53,051 nucleotides of DNA from a virus, in the IMG/VR virus record IMGVR_UViG_3300021368_002465, positions 1 through 53,051 of that record, one strand, 5' to 3'. Shown here one piece after another: positions 40,804-47,607 of this stretch; position 1 is the stretch's first letter; each line of letters starts with the position of its first letter. Under the pieces are notes generated by a model. It was not told the origin of the DNA. It did not search any database and saw only the letters and a program-made list of their open reading frames with translations. Both the position numbers and the translations under genes were made by a program.

Positions 40804-42187
40804 ATTATTACTATTATCATTATTAATTATAGGATGTACTAAAGAACCATTTGAATACGAAGATTCTACTCCTATTGGCAATCCAAAACCTACAATAGAT
40901 TTTAGAAACGAATCATATTCTAGTATAAATAATACTGTTGGTAATATTGAAAGACAAAAATGGAATCTTCACTTTAGTGATTATGATTTTATTTGGAATG
41001 AAGTTACACAAAGAACAAATGTAGATAATTATTATCCAATCTATAAAGCATCTGTACAATATGATTTCTTCGATGATGGTAAGGTGGATTTACTTGTATT
41101 TAATGCAGGTAGTGGAGAGAAAATACCAGGTCTTTATGTATTAGTAGAAGATGTACTTGAAGATAATAGAACTATAACAACCTTCCCAAGTAAATTATAT
41201 TCAGCTAATTCAGCAGTTTTATCAGATACCGATGGTGATGGTAGAAATGAAATGTTATTATTTGGTGAAAATAGTCATAACAATTCTGAGTTTGGTGGAC
41301 CTAATAATTATTTAGAAACAGGATATAGAATATTTTTTGATTCTAATAAAAATATTATAGAACAAAATATTGGTAGTGTTCCAATTGGAGTACATGATGT
41401 AACAAGTGGTGATATTGATAATGATGGTGATATAGATATTGTAGTATTTCCAACAGGTGTAAACCAAGCAACTGTAACACCAAACTTTTACTTTCCATTA
41501 AAACTAATCAATGATGGTTTTGGTAATTTTGTTGAAAAACCATTTTTTTCTGATGAGGAGTTGATAACTTCAAAATATGGTTTTAATGAATGGCTAGCAA
41601 CAACCTTTCACTTATTTGATGTAAATAATGATGGTTATTTAGATTTAGTTGGAGGTCATTATATAGGAACAGGAGACCCTAGATGGGGTGCTGAATTTAT
41701 TAAAGATAAAAAAGATTTAACCTTTACTGGTATTTTTATTTCATATGGAACATCTAGTGGAGATTATTATTACGAACAAGTTGGATATTTTTCAGAAAGT
41801 GCATTAAGTGATAAAACACAAATATTATATGGATTAACTTTTACTGATTACGATAATGATAATGATTATGATATTGTAATGAGTACATATGAAGTTGATA
41901 TAAATGGTTCATTTAATTTAGATTCTGATTCATATATAGTACACTTGTTAAAAAACGATAACAATAACTTTGTAAATGTAACTGAATCGGTAATTGATGG
42001 TTTTTCTGATTTATCTGGTACAAGATTCAGTAATTTTTATAGACCAATAATTAATGATGTAGATGATGATGGTGATTTTGATATTGTTGCAACTGCATAT
42101 AGATATGGAAACAATAATATAACTTATCCTAAATTATTATATTGGGAAAAAATTGGAAGTGGATATGTTAGAAAAGAAATTTATTAA
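40793..42187 (+). CDS. Lipoprotein with FG-GAP/VCBS beta-propeller repeats
   Basis: This is a 464-residue protein. Residues 1-15 are a lipoprotein signal: MKYK, a hydrophobic LLLLSLLII, and lipobox I-I-G-Cys15. The mature N-terminus CTKEPFEYED is acidic, reminiscent of surface-export signals of Bacteroidota lipoproteins. Five or six repeats with calcium-binding loops follow at residues ~145 (DTDGDGRNE), ~206 (DIDNDGDID), ~276 (DVNNDGYLD), ~352 (DYDNDNDYD) and ~422 (DVDDDGDFD), each ending in hydrophobic VVF/LVG/IVM strands. These are FG-GAP/VCBS blades of an integrin-like seven-bladed propeller. A phage gene for such a surface lipoprotein is unusual. It may have been acquired from a host and may alter the cell surface or block adsorption. 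The start overlaps the preceding gene, implying translational coupling. Confidence 0.8.
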   Translation: MKYKLLLLSLLIIGCTKEPFEYEDSTPIGNPKPTIDFRNESYSSINNTVGNIERQKWNLHFSDYDFIWNEVTQRTNVDNYYPIYKASVQYDFFDDGKVDLLVFNAGSGEKIPGLYVLVEDVLEDNRTITTFPSKLYSANSAVLSDTDGDGRNEMLLFGENSHNNSEFGGPNNYLETGYRIFFDSNKNIIEQNIGSVPIGVHDVTSGDIDNDGDIDIVVFPTGVNQATVTPNFYFPLKLINDGFGNFVEKPFFSDEELITSKYGFNEWLATTFHLFDVNNDGYLDLVGGHYIGTGDPRWGAEFIKDKKDLTFTGIFISYGTSSGDYYYEQVGYFSESALSDKTQILYGLTFTDYDNDNDYDIVMSTYEVDINGSFNLDSDSYIVHLLKNDNNNFVNVTESVIDGFSDLSGTRFSNFYRPIINDVDDDGDFDIVATAYRYGNNNITYPKLLYWEKIGSGYVRKEIY

Positions 42188-42191
42188 AATA

Positions 42192-42223
42192 TTTGTATAA
42201 TTCAAAAATAATTCGTATATTTG
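42192..42223 (+). promoter_or_regulatory. Early-type promoter 3 (perfect -7 TATATTTG)
   Basis: TTTG at 42192-42195, a 20-nt spacer ending TTCG, and TATATTTG at 42216-42223. The ATG of the 45-residue gene is 7 nt after the -7 box. It drives the DNA polymerase unit. Confidence 0.78.
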
Positions 42224-42230
42224 TAAAATT

Positions 42231-42368
42231 ATGGTAAAAACAGACTTAAAACAATTCGAAGGTATGTACTATATAGGTGATATTGTAGATGTAGATGGTG
42301 ATGGTTGGGTAGATGAAGAAACGGCAGAGTTAATCCTATTAGAACATAACGCAGGAGTTACTGAATGA
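42231..42368 (+). CDS. 45-residue microprotein with EF-hand-like loop, coupled to DNA polymerase
   Basis: The reading frame from 42231 encodes MVKTDLKQFEGMYYIGDIVD and then VDGDGWVDEETAELILLEHN, ending AGVTE. The loop D-V-D-G-D-G-W-V-D-E-E matches the first eleven positions of an EF-hand or dockerin calcium loop; position 12 is Thr instead of Glu. The stop TGA overlaps the polymerase ATG as ATGA (42365-42368), so translation is coupled. An ideal early promoter lies just upstream, which supports it being a real gene. The function is unknown; a polymerase partner is one possibility. Confidence 0.55.
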   Translation: MVKTDLKQFEGMYYIGDIVDVDGDGWVDEETAELILLEHNAGVTE

Positions 42369-43621
42369 TTATAGTAGAAACCAATAAAGAGAAAGACCAA
42401 TTTCTCGAATATTGGAATAATGAGGAATCTACAATTATTCCGATTTGGGAAGATTTGGAAAGACATCCTATGAATAATAGGTTGTCATTTTTGTATGTCC
42501 GATTTCCAAACATGGATTTCATTCTTCCTTTTAATCATAATGATTGTGAACCTTTAACTATTGATTTATCTCAATCCAAGCAACAAAAGTGGATTTGGGA
42601 TAAAAAAGGGTTCTTACAAACCGATATTTTAATTGAAAATCTAAAAGATGTACAAACCTCTTTATTTTTCAATTCAAACAAAATATATCCATTTAAGGAT
42701 AAATTAGAGGTTCTAACAAACTTTTATTATCGTTTGGGTATAAGAGATGATTTAGGTAAATCAATCCCTATAATGAAGTGGGGTGAAGTACTACGAGGTA
42801 TTGTAGATGAATGGAAGTTAATTCCTAACAATACTTGGGTAGATGATACGATGATTCCTATCCTTTCAGACATTGAACGAATGGGGATTCGGGTCGATAC
42901 AGAAAAATTTATTGATAGATGGCCTAATCACCAAAAACATATACTATTGGGGAATGTATTCACCGAATATAACCCTTATACCATAACAAGTAGACCTTCT
43001 AACAGACATGGTGGTGTAAACTTTAGTGCTTTGAACAAGAAAGATGGTTCGAGAGAATCCTTTGTACCAAGAGATGGTAAGTTGTTCTTACAATTTGATT
43101 ACGATGCTTATCATGTACGAATTATTGCCAAGTTGATTAAATACAAACTACCCGATACATCGGTTCACCAATGGTTGGCAGACCAATATGGTTGTTCATA
43201 TGATGAGAGTAAAGGAAGAACATTTAGAATCTTATATGGTGGTGTGAGTGATGAAGATAGAAAAATCCCTTTCTTTGATAAAGTAGATACCTTCATTAGA
43301 AAGATGCAAGAAGAATCAATCAAGAATGGGTATATCCAAACACCTAAAGGTAGAAAAATACCATTAGGATGGATTGAACAACCCAATGGACAGAAGTTCT
43401 TCAATTATCTACTTCAAGCGACTGAAACTGAATTCAATATTGAGGTACTGAATAAACTTAAGAAATTACAACTTCCTCTTCCTATCCTATACACTTATGA
43501 TTCATTTCTATTCGAGTTTGATGATTCTGAGGTAGAAACAATTAAATTGGTTAAATCCGTTCTCGAAAGTTATGGGTTTCCTATCAAAGCCGATTGGGGA
43601 AGTGATTACTCAAAAGTTTAA
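42365..43621 (+). CDS. Family A DNA polymerase, compact, no separate 5' nuclease
   Basis: This is a 418-residue protein. Motif A is LQFDYDAYHVRIIAKL with catalytic Asp245. Motif B is KGRTFRILYGG with Lys283, Phe287 and Tyr291 in the K-xxx-F-xxx-Y-G spacing; the Arg normally four residues before the Lys is Tyr279. Motif C is YTYDSFLFEF with catalytic Asp379, but the usual His-Asp-Glu is Tyr-Asp-Ser. The N-terminal ~110 residues (IPIWEDLERHPMNNRLSFLY, FILPFNHNDC) look like a degenerate 3'-5' exonuclease fold without a clear Asp/Glu set. It is much shorter than Pol I or T7 gp5. The proofreading and 5' nuclease activities would come from other genes (a flap nuclease is at 52595). T4 itself uses a family B enzyme, so this replication module is not T4-like. 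Rhodothermus phage RM378 is a known case of a split family A polymerase. Confidence 0.8.
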   Translation: MIIVETNKEKDQFLEYWNNEESTIIPIWEDLERHPMNNRLSFLYVRFPNMDFILPFNHNDCEPLTIDLSQSKQQKWIWDKKGFLQTDILIENLKDVQTSLFFNSNKIYPFKDKLEVLTNFYYRLGIRDDLGKSIPIMKWGEVLRGIVDEWKLIPNNTWVDDTMIPILSDIERMGIRVDTEKFIDRWPNHQKHILLGNVFTEYNPYTITSRPSNRHGGVNFSALNKKDGSRESFVPRDGKLFLQFDYDAYHVRIIAKLIKYKLPDTSVHQWLADQYGCSYDESKGRTFRILYGGVSDEDRKIPFFDKVDTFIRKMQEESIKNGYIQTPKGRKIPLGWIEQPNGQKFFNYLLQATETEFNIEVLNKLKKLQLPLPILYTYDSFLFEFDDSEVETIKLVKSVLESYGFPIKADWGSDYSKV

Positions 43622-43629
43622 TATTTATA
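43622..43629 (+). promoter_or_regulatory. TATTTATA element
   Basis: It starts at the base after the polymerase stop codon and ends 28 nt before the nuclease ATG at 43658. Confidence 0.4.
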
Positions 43630-43657
43630 TATTGATATACAAAATTAAAGAAATATT

Positions 43658-44278
43658 ATGAAACTATTAAAAATCTTAATGATATCACTACTGCTTGCAG
43701 GATGTGGTAGGGAAGAAGTTCTTGGTCAAGAACCTCGTGAAAAAATGACAGAGGTAATTGTAGAGAACCAAGTGTTCAAGGTTTGGTATAACGAAATCAA
43801 AGAACAACCAGTGAAATTGGTCTACACTTCAACAGACAGACCTAAAAATGTAGATAGAGGTTCAATGAACTTTTATACAGAACCAGATTATTACACTTCT
43901 AACAATGCAGATTATTACAGAAATGTATGGGATAAAGGACACCTTGCTCCAGCTGCAACTTATTCTGATTCTATGGAGAATCTAAAGTTAACATTTTCTT
44001 ATCTAAATTGTGCTCTACAAAATCAATATCTTAATAGAGGTGAGTGGAGATTATTAGAAGAACAAGAAAGAGTTTGGGATGATGAACAAAATCTTACAAT
44101 CACAGTTGAACTAATATGGGAAGATGGGTATGAAATCTTACCAACAGATGCTCATGTTCCAACTCATATGAGTAAAACAATTTACTTTGAAAAAGATGGT
44201 AATTGTAGAAAATTTGTATTTCCTAATGAAAAACCAACAAAAGATTGGGAAGAGTACGAAGTAACTTGTACTAATTGA
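43658..44278 (+). CDS. Lipoprotein DNA/RNA non-specific endonuclease (NUC family)
   Basis: This is a 206-residue protein. Residues 1-16 are a lipoprotein signal with lipobox LAG-Cys16; the mature end CGREE is acidic. The nuclease core has W-D92-K-G-H95-LAPAATYS, the DRGH-type motif with general-base His95. Asn126 and Glu134 follow in LQNQYLNRGEWRLLEEQE at the same spacing (+31, +8) as His89-Asn119-Glu127 in Serratia nuclease. This is the beta-beta-alpha metal fold that cuts DNA and RNA without sequence preference. With a lipid anchor it should sit in the periplasm or on the surface, away from phage replication. It could degrade DNA entering from a second phage or extracellular DNA. Four Cys residues beyond the lipobox could form disulfides. 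Confidence 0.82.
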   Translation: MKLLKILMISLLLAGCGREEVLGQEPREKMTEVIVENQVFKVWYNEIKEQPVKLVYTSTDRPKNVDRGSMNFYTEPDYYTSNNADYYRNVWDKGHLAPAATYSDSMENLKLTFSYLNCALQNQYLNRGEWRLLEEQERVWDDEQNLTITVELIWEDGYEILPTDAHVPTHMSKTIYFEKDGNCRKFVFPNEKPTKDWEEYEVTCTN

Positions 44279-44286
44279 TATTTATA
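44279..44286 (+). promoter_or_regulatory. TATTTATA element, very close to start codon
   Basis: It overlaps the nuclease stop region by none and ends 7 nt before the ATG at 44294, which would give an almost leaderless message. A GTATAGTATGG context follows. Confidence 0.4.
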
Positions 44287-44293
44287 GTATAGT

Positions 44294-46414
44294 ATGGATT
44301 ATAAGCAACTCATAGATAAACTAGTAAGAGAACTCTCATATAGGGTAGGTGTTCCTAATATATACGATAAGGAACATCAATCTATTATATCAGAAATTCT
44401 TACAGAGTGGGGTGAGTTTGAAGCAAAACAAACTATTTTTGAATTTCTTACTGAAAAAGATGATACGATTGACCCTGAAACTGAAATTACTTATCAGAAC
44501 AAAAAGGGTGAAACAAGAAAAACGACTTATAAAACTGCTATAGCATCTAATCAAGATTCACCACAATTCAAAGCTGCAGATGCATTAAGAAACAAAACAA
44601 AAAATAAAGGTACTGAAAAACTAAAAACTTCTATAAGTGGTAAAAAGAATTATCAACATGCACCTGATGTAAATCCAGAAGTAAATAACACAGATGGAAG
44701 TAACGAACCGATAGAAATAAAATCTAATGAAGATGTAAAGGTAGAAGTTGATGAAATTCAATCTGATTTACAACAGAAAAGAGATATGGGAACTGCAGGT
44801 GCAGGTGGACCAGTTGCATCTCAAGGTGAATCTCGATATTGTAATACAATGAATACTTTGAACGTATCGGATTTCAAAGAAAAAAATAAAGAATCAATAT
44901 CAGAAAGAAAAAAAGAATTAGAATCATCTAAAAAATTAGCATCAGAATTAAGAACTGCACAAGCTTTAGGATTAGACCCTAATAGTGATGAATTTAATGA
45001 TTATCTTGCAACTCGTGAAGAATTTGCTCAACAAGAATTAGAAAGAATTAAAAATATTGATAATTCTGTATTTTATCTAAAAGGGAAAAAAGGATTTAAT
45101 GGTAAGGATGACCCATATCTTGAGTGGATGAGAGCTTCTTACGATGGTACTCTTGCAACTCGTAAAATATTAGATGAAAATACTAATATGGATATGAGTA
45201 AACCTAATACTACAATTCAATCTGAAGGTGAAATTGATGATAAAGTAGAATCTAAAATATCTAATAGATTAAAAAAGGCTACTCAAGATGGTAATCAAAA
45301 TGATATTGATTATTATAGAAATGAATTAAAATCATTCCAAAAATTTAGAAAATATCACGATACATATACTGTTGGACAGGACTCTGAAGGTAGAATGAGT
45401 GTAGTATCTATTTCAAATAAAAAAGGAGATGATTTAAGAGACCCACAAAATAATACCACACCAGCGAAACGATTTAATATTATCAAAGAACGATTTGGTC
45501 AAGATGTTGCAAAATCAGTAATAAAATCAATTGATGAAGGTATTGAGTTAGTATCAGATGTAAAAAAGGCAGCAGTTAAATCAACTAACGTAATTGATAT
45601 AGATGAAAATATTGTAAAAGTTTGTGAACTTCCACAAATGAAAAAATATATAGATACACTTGATGGTAATGCTAAGTTTGTAAAATATGTTGGGGATAAG
45701 GGTAAATCTTATGATACATTAAATACTGAAGATAAACTTAGATTAATGCAAGAACATTCTAGTTTTTTACTTGCAAATGGAAAAAATCCTGCATTTGAAC
45801 CTTATGGTAAAATTATGACAAAGGTTGGTGAGTTTACACAAACAAAAAAATTCCAACAAGAAAATCCATCTATTAATTTTGAATCATCATCAATAACACA
45901 ATGTATTACGATAAAACAAAATGAAAAAGATGCTGTTAAAAGTTCACATAATAAAGTAGTTGAAGATATAAAGGGTGCTGATGAAAAACTTGGATTTCCA
46001 AAAGATGGTAAAAACGGCCCTCATACACAAGGATACATTGGAACAGTAATGGATGCAATGCATTTTGATTCTTATATAGATGGTGGTGATGGGAAAATGA
46101 TTGTACAAATGGGAATCAGAGGAGCACAACCACAAGATATAAGAGGATGTTTAGGAGAAAAGAGTGGATACAAAGGAGATATATCTACAACTGAAGGTAG
46201 GGAAGGGTTAAAGAAACATCTTAGAGAAAAATGTAAAGTGGATTCTAAATCAGGTGCAATAATTATTACAAATGAAAATGGCTCAACCGAGATATGTGAA
46301 GATACTTGGAGAACCGCTGGTACATCACAAAAAGTAGCCAGTCATTTTGGTAAAGATATGAGAGATTGTATCTCATCTAAGGTTGATAATAGAAGAACAA
46401 CCCCCTCTGAATAA
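44294..46414 (+). CDS. Large unknown protein, possibly virion-associated
   Basis: This 706-residue protein has no recognised domain. The N-terminal ~60 residues (MDYKQLIDKLVRELSYRVGV, ISEILTEWGEFEAKQTIFEF) are helical, followed by Lys/Asn/Asp-rich low complexity to ~180. A long charged coiled coil runs at ~195-270 and another helical region at 310-360. The C-terminal ~200 residues have more structure, with conserved-looking HTQGYIGTVMDAMHFDSYID, QMGIRGAQPQDIRGCLG and ICEDTWRTAG plus several Cys. A TATTTATA box 7 nt before the start suggests late expression and therefore a virion or ejected protein. It is hydrophilic with no signal peptide or membrane segment. Confidence 0.5.
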   Translation: MDYKQLIDKLVRELSYRVGVPNIYDKEHQSIISEILTEWGEFEAKQTIFEFLTEKDDTIDPETEITYQNKKGETRKTTYKTAIASNQDSPQFKAADALRNKTKNKGTEKLKTSISGKKNYQHAPDVNPEVNNTDGSNEPIEIKSNEDVKVEVDEIQSDLQQKRDMGTAGAGGPVASQGESRYCNTMNTLNVSDFKEKNKESISERKKELESSKKLASELRTAQALGLDPNSDEFNDYLATREEFAQQELERIKNIDNSVFYLKGKKGFNGKDDPYLEWMRASYDGTLATRKILDENTNMDMSKPNTTIQSEGEIDDKVESKISNRLKKATQDGNQNDIDYYRNELKSFQKFRKYHDTYTVGQDSEGRMSVVSISNKKGDDLRDPQNNTTPAKRFNIIKERFGQDVAKSVIKSIDEGIELVSDVKKAAVKSTNVIDIDENIVKVCELPQMKKYIDTLDGNAKFVKYVGDKGKSYDTLNTEDKLRLMQEHSSFLLANGKNPAFEPYGKIMTKVGEFTQTKKFQQENPSINFESSSITQCITIKQNEKDAVKSSHNKVVEDIKGADEKLGFPKDGKNGPHTQGYIGTVMDAMHFDSYIDGGDGKMIVQMGIRGAQPQDIRGCLGEKSGYKGDISTTEGREGLKKHLREKCKVDSKSGAIIITNENGSTEICEDTWRTAGTSQKVASHFGKDMRDCISSKVDNRRTTPSE

Positions 46415-46474
46415 CTCTAATTTGTGGTAATGTACATTTATAGTGTATTTTCAAGTTTTGAAAAAATCCTATTA

Positions 46475-46482
46475 TATTTATA
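46475..46482 (+). promoter_or_regulatory. TATTTATA element
   Basis: It lies 28 nt before the ATG at 46511, in a 96-nt gap that holds nothing else recognisable. Confidence 0.45.
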
Positions 46483-46510
46483 TACGAACATATAATTGAT
46501 AGGAAGATTA

Positions 46511-46912
46511 ATGCAAACACAGTTACTCTGTACATTTACAACTAAAGAGAAACTTCAAAATACCCTACAACTTATTAGAGAAACATATCATATAGTTTAT
46601 AACTACATATATGTTCTTCAGAATAAGGGTAACTTGGATGAGTTGTTTATTACATACAATATAGATACGGCTTATAAACCGGATAAACCTTTGGATGATA
46701 CTATATTAGTACATCGTAAAAAACAAAGTAATACATTGTACACTATTAATGCTCTTAACGAATTAGTTAAAGAAGAAAATGGTGGAGTATTGGATAAAAC
46801 ATTTACTATTGATTGGGATAAATTCAAAAACTCAATTATAGTAACCAATGTAGAGGGAACTAAAAAAATCTCTACAAGAATTTTTGAAATTATAGAGTTT
46901 AACAGTCTATAA
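46511..46912 (+). CDS. Hypothetical protein, 133 residues
   Basis: The protein begins MQTQLLCTFTTKEKLQNTLQ; an AGGAAG stretch lies just before the ATG at 46511, which I prefer to a TTG at 46496. It has mixed alpha/beta content with phrases YHIVYNYIYVLQNKGNLDEL and TLYTINALNELVKEENGG. Similar short proteins occur beside oxygenase and structural genes in cyanophage-like T4 relatives, but I cannot name a family with confidence. It is 9 nt upstream of the oxygenase gene, with which it probably forms a transcript. Confidence 0.6.
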   Translation: MQTQLLCTFTTKEKLQNTLQLIRETYHIVYNYIYVLQNKGNLDELFITYNIDTAYKPDKPLDDTILVHRKKQSNTLYTINALNELVKEENGGVLDKTFTIDWDKFKNSIIVTNVEGTKKISTRIFEIIEFNSL

Positions 46913-46921
46913 CTTAAAGTT

Positions 46922-47530
46922 ATGCTAAAAGACATTCATGTTTTTGATGATATCATTTCATCAGAAAGTCAAGATTTATTAGAATCATTCGTTATCGATA
47001 CAAAAGGTTTCAAGTTTGGAAATAACTTAAAACACTTTGGAGTAAACTTTCCACAATATGTTTTTGCAAAATCATCAACTGATTCTTTCCCTCATTACAT
47101 AAATCAAATATTCACAGAAATACAACATAATACTTTATCTAAAGTTAGATTAAGTAATTCTATTAATTGGAGAACTAAAATAAATAAATTGGTATCTAAT
47201 GATAAACCATCTGATAATCCAAACTATTCAATACACATAGATAGAGATGAAGAACATTTATCTTTGGTATATTATATAAATAATTCAAGTGGAGATACTG
47301 TATTTTATAAATTAAAAGATACTTATAATATAGATAATTGGAAAGAAACAGTAATCAATGGTGAGTTTGATGCATTCACAGAAACAAATTCAATCCCACC
47401 AAAGAAAGGAAGAGTAGTTCTATTTAATGGAAAAACATTTCATAGGTCAACATATCCAACTGATGGAGATAGATTCGTAGTAAATATGAACTTTTATTAC
47501 AATAAGATACAGAATACCAAGTTATTTTGA
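46922..47530 (+). CDS. 2-oxoglutarate/Fe(II)-dependent oxygenase (prolyl hydroxylase-like)
   Basis: This 202-residue protein has a complete iron-binding triad: His105-x-Asp107 in YSIHIDRDEEHLSLVYYINN and His174 in LFNGKTFHRST. Arg184 (DRFVVNMNFYY) lies 10 residues later to bind 2-oxoglutarate. The strand between, SGDTVFYK, and the PPKKGRVVLFNG turn before the distal His are typical of the prolyl 4-hydroxylase-like superfamily seen in cyanophages. It is closer to that family than the 27088 oxygenase and shares little sequence with it. It lies next to a late-type promoter and a Hint-domain virion-like gene, hinting at a protein substrate. The substrate is unknown. Confidence 0.85.
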   Translation: MLKDIHVFDDIISSESQDLLESFVIDTKGFKFGNNLKHFGVNFPQYVFAKSSTDSFPHYINQIFTEIQHNTLSKVRLSNSINWRTKINKLVSNDKPSDNPNYSIHIDRDEEHLSLVYYINNSSGDTVFYKLKDTYNIDNWKETVINGEFDAFTETNSIPPKKGRVVLFNGKTFHRSTYPTDGDRFVVNMNFYYNKIQNTKLF

Positions 47531-47571
47531 TATGTATATTAGTCATGATTACTTAATTTTAATTTTAATAA

Positions 47572-47579
47572 TATTTATA
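47572..47579 (+). promoter_or_regulatory. TATTTATA element
   Basis: It lies 28 nt before the ATG at 47608; the 77-nt gap otherwise shows only AT-rich sequence. Confidence 0.45.
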
Positions 47580-47607
47580 GGTACATAGTAAATAAGGAAA
47601 AACTAGT

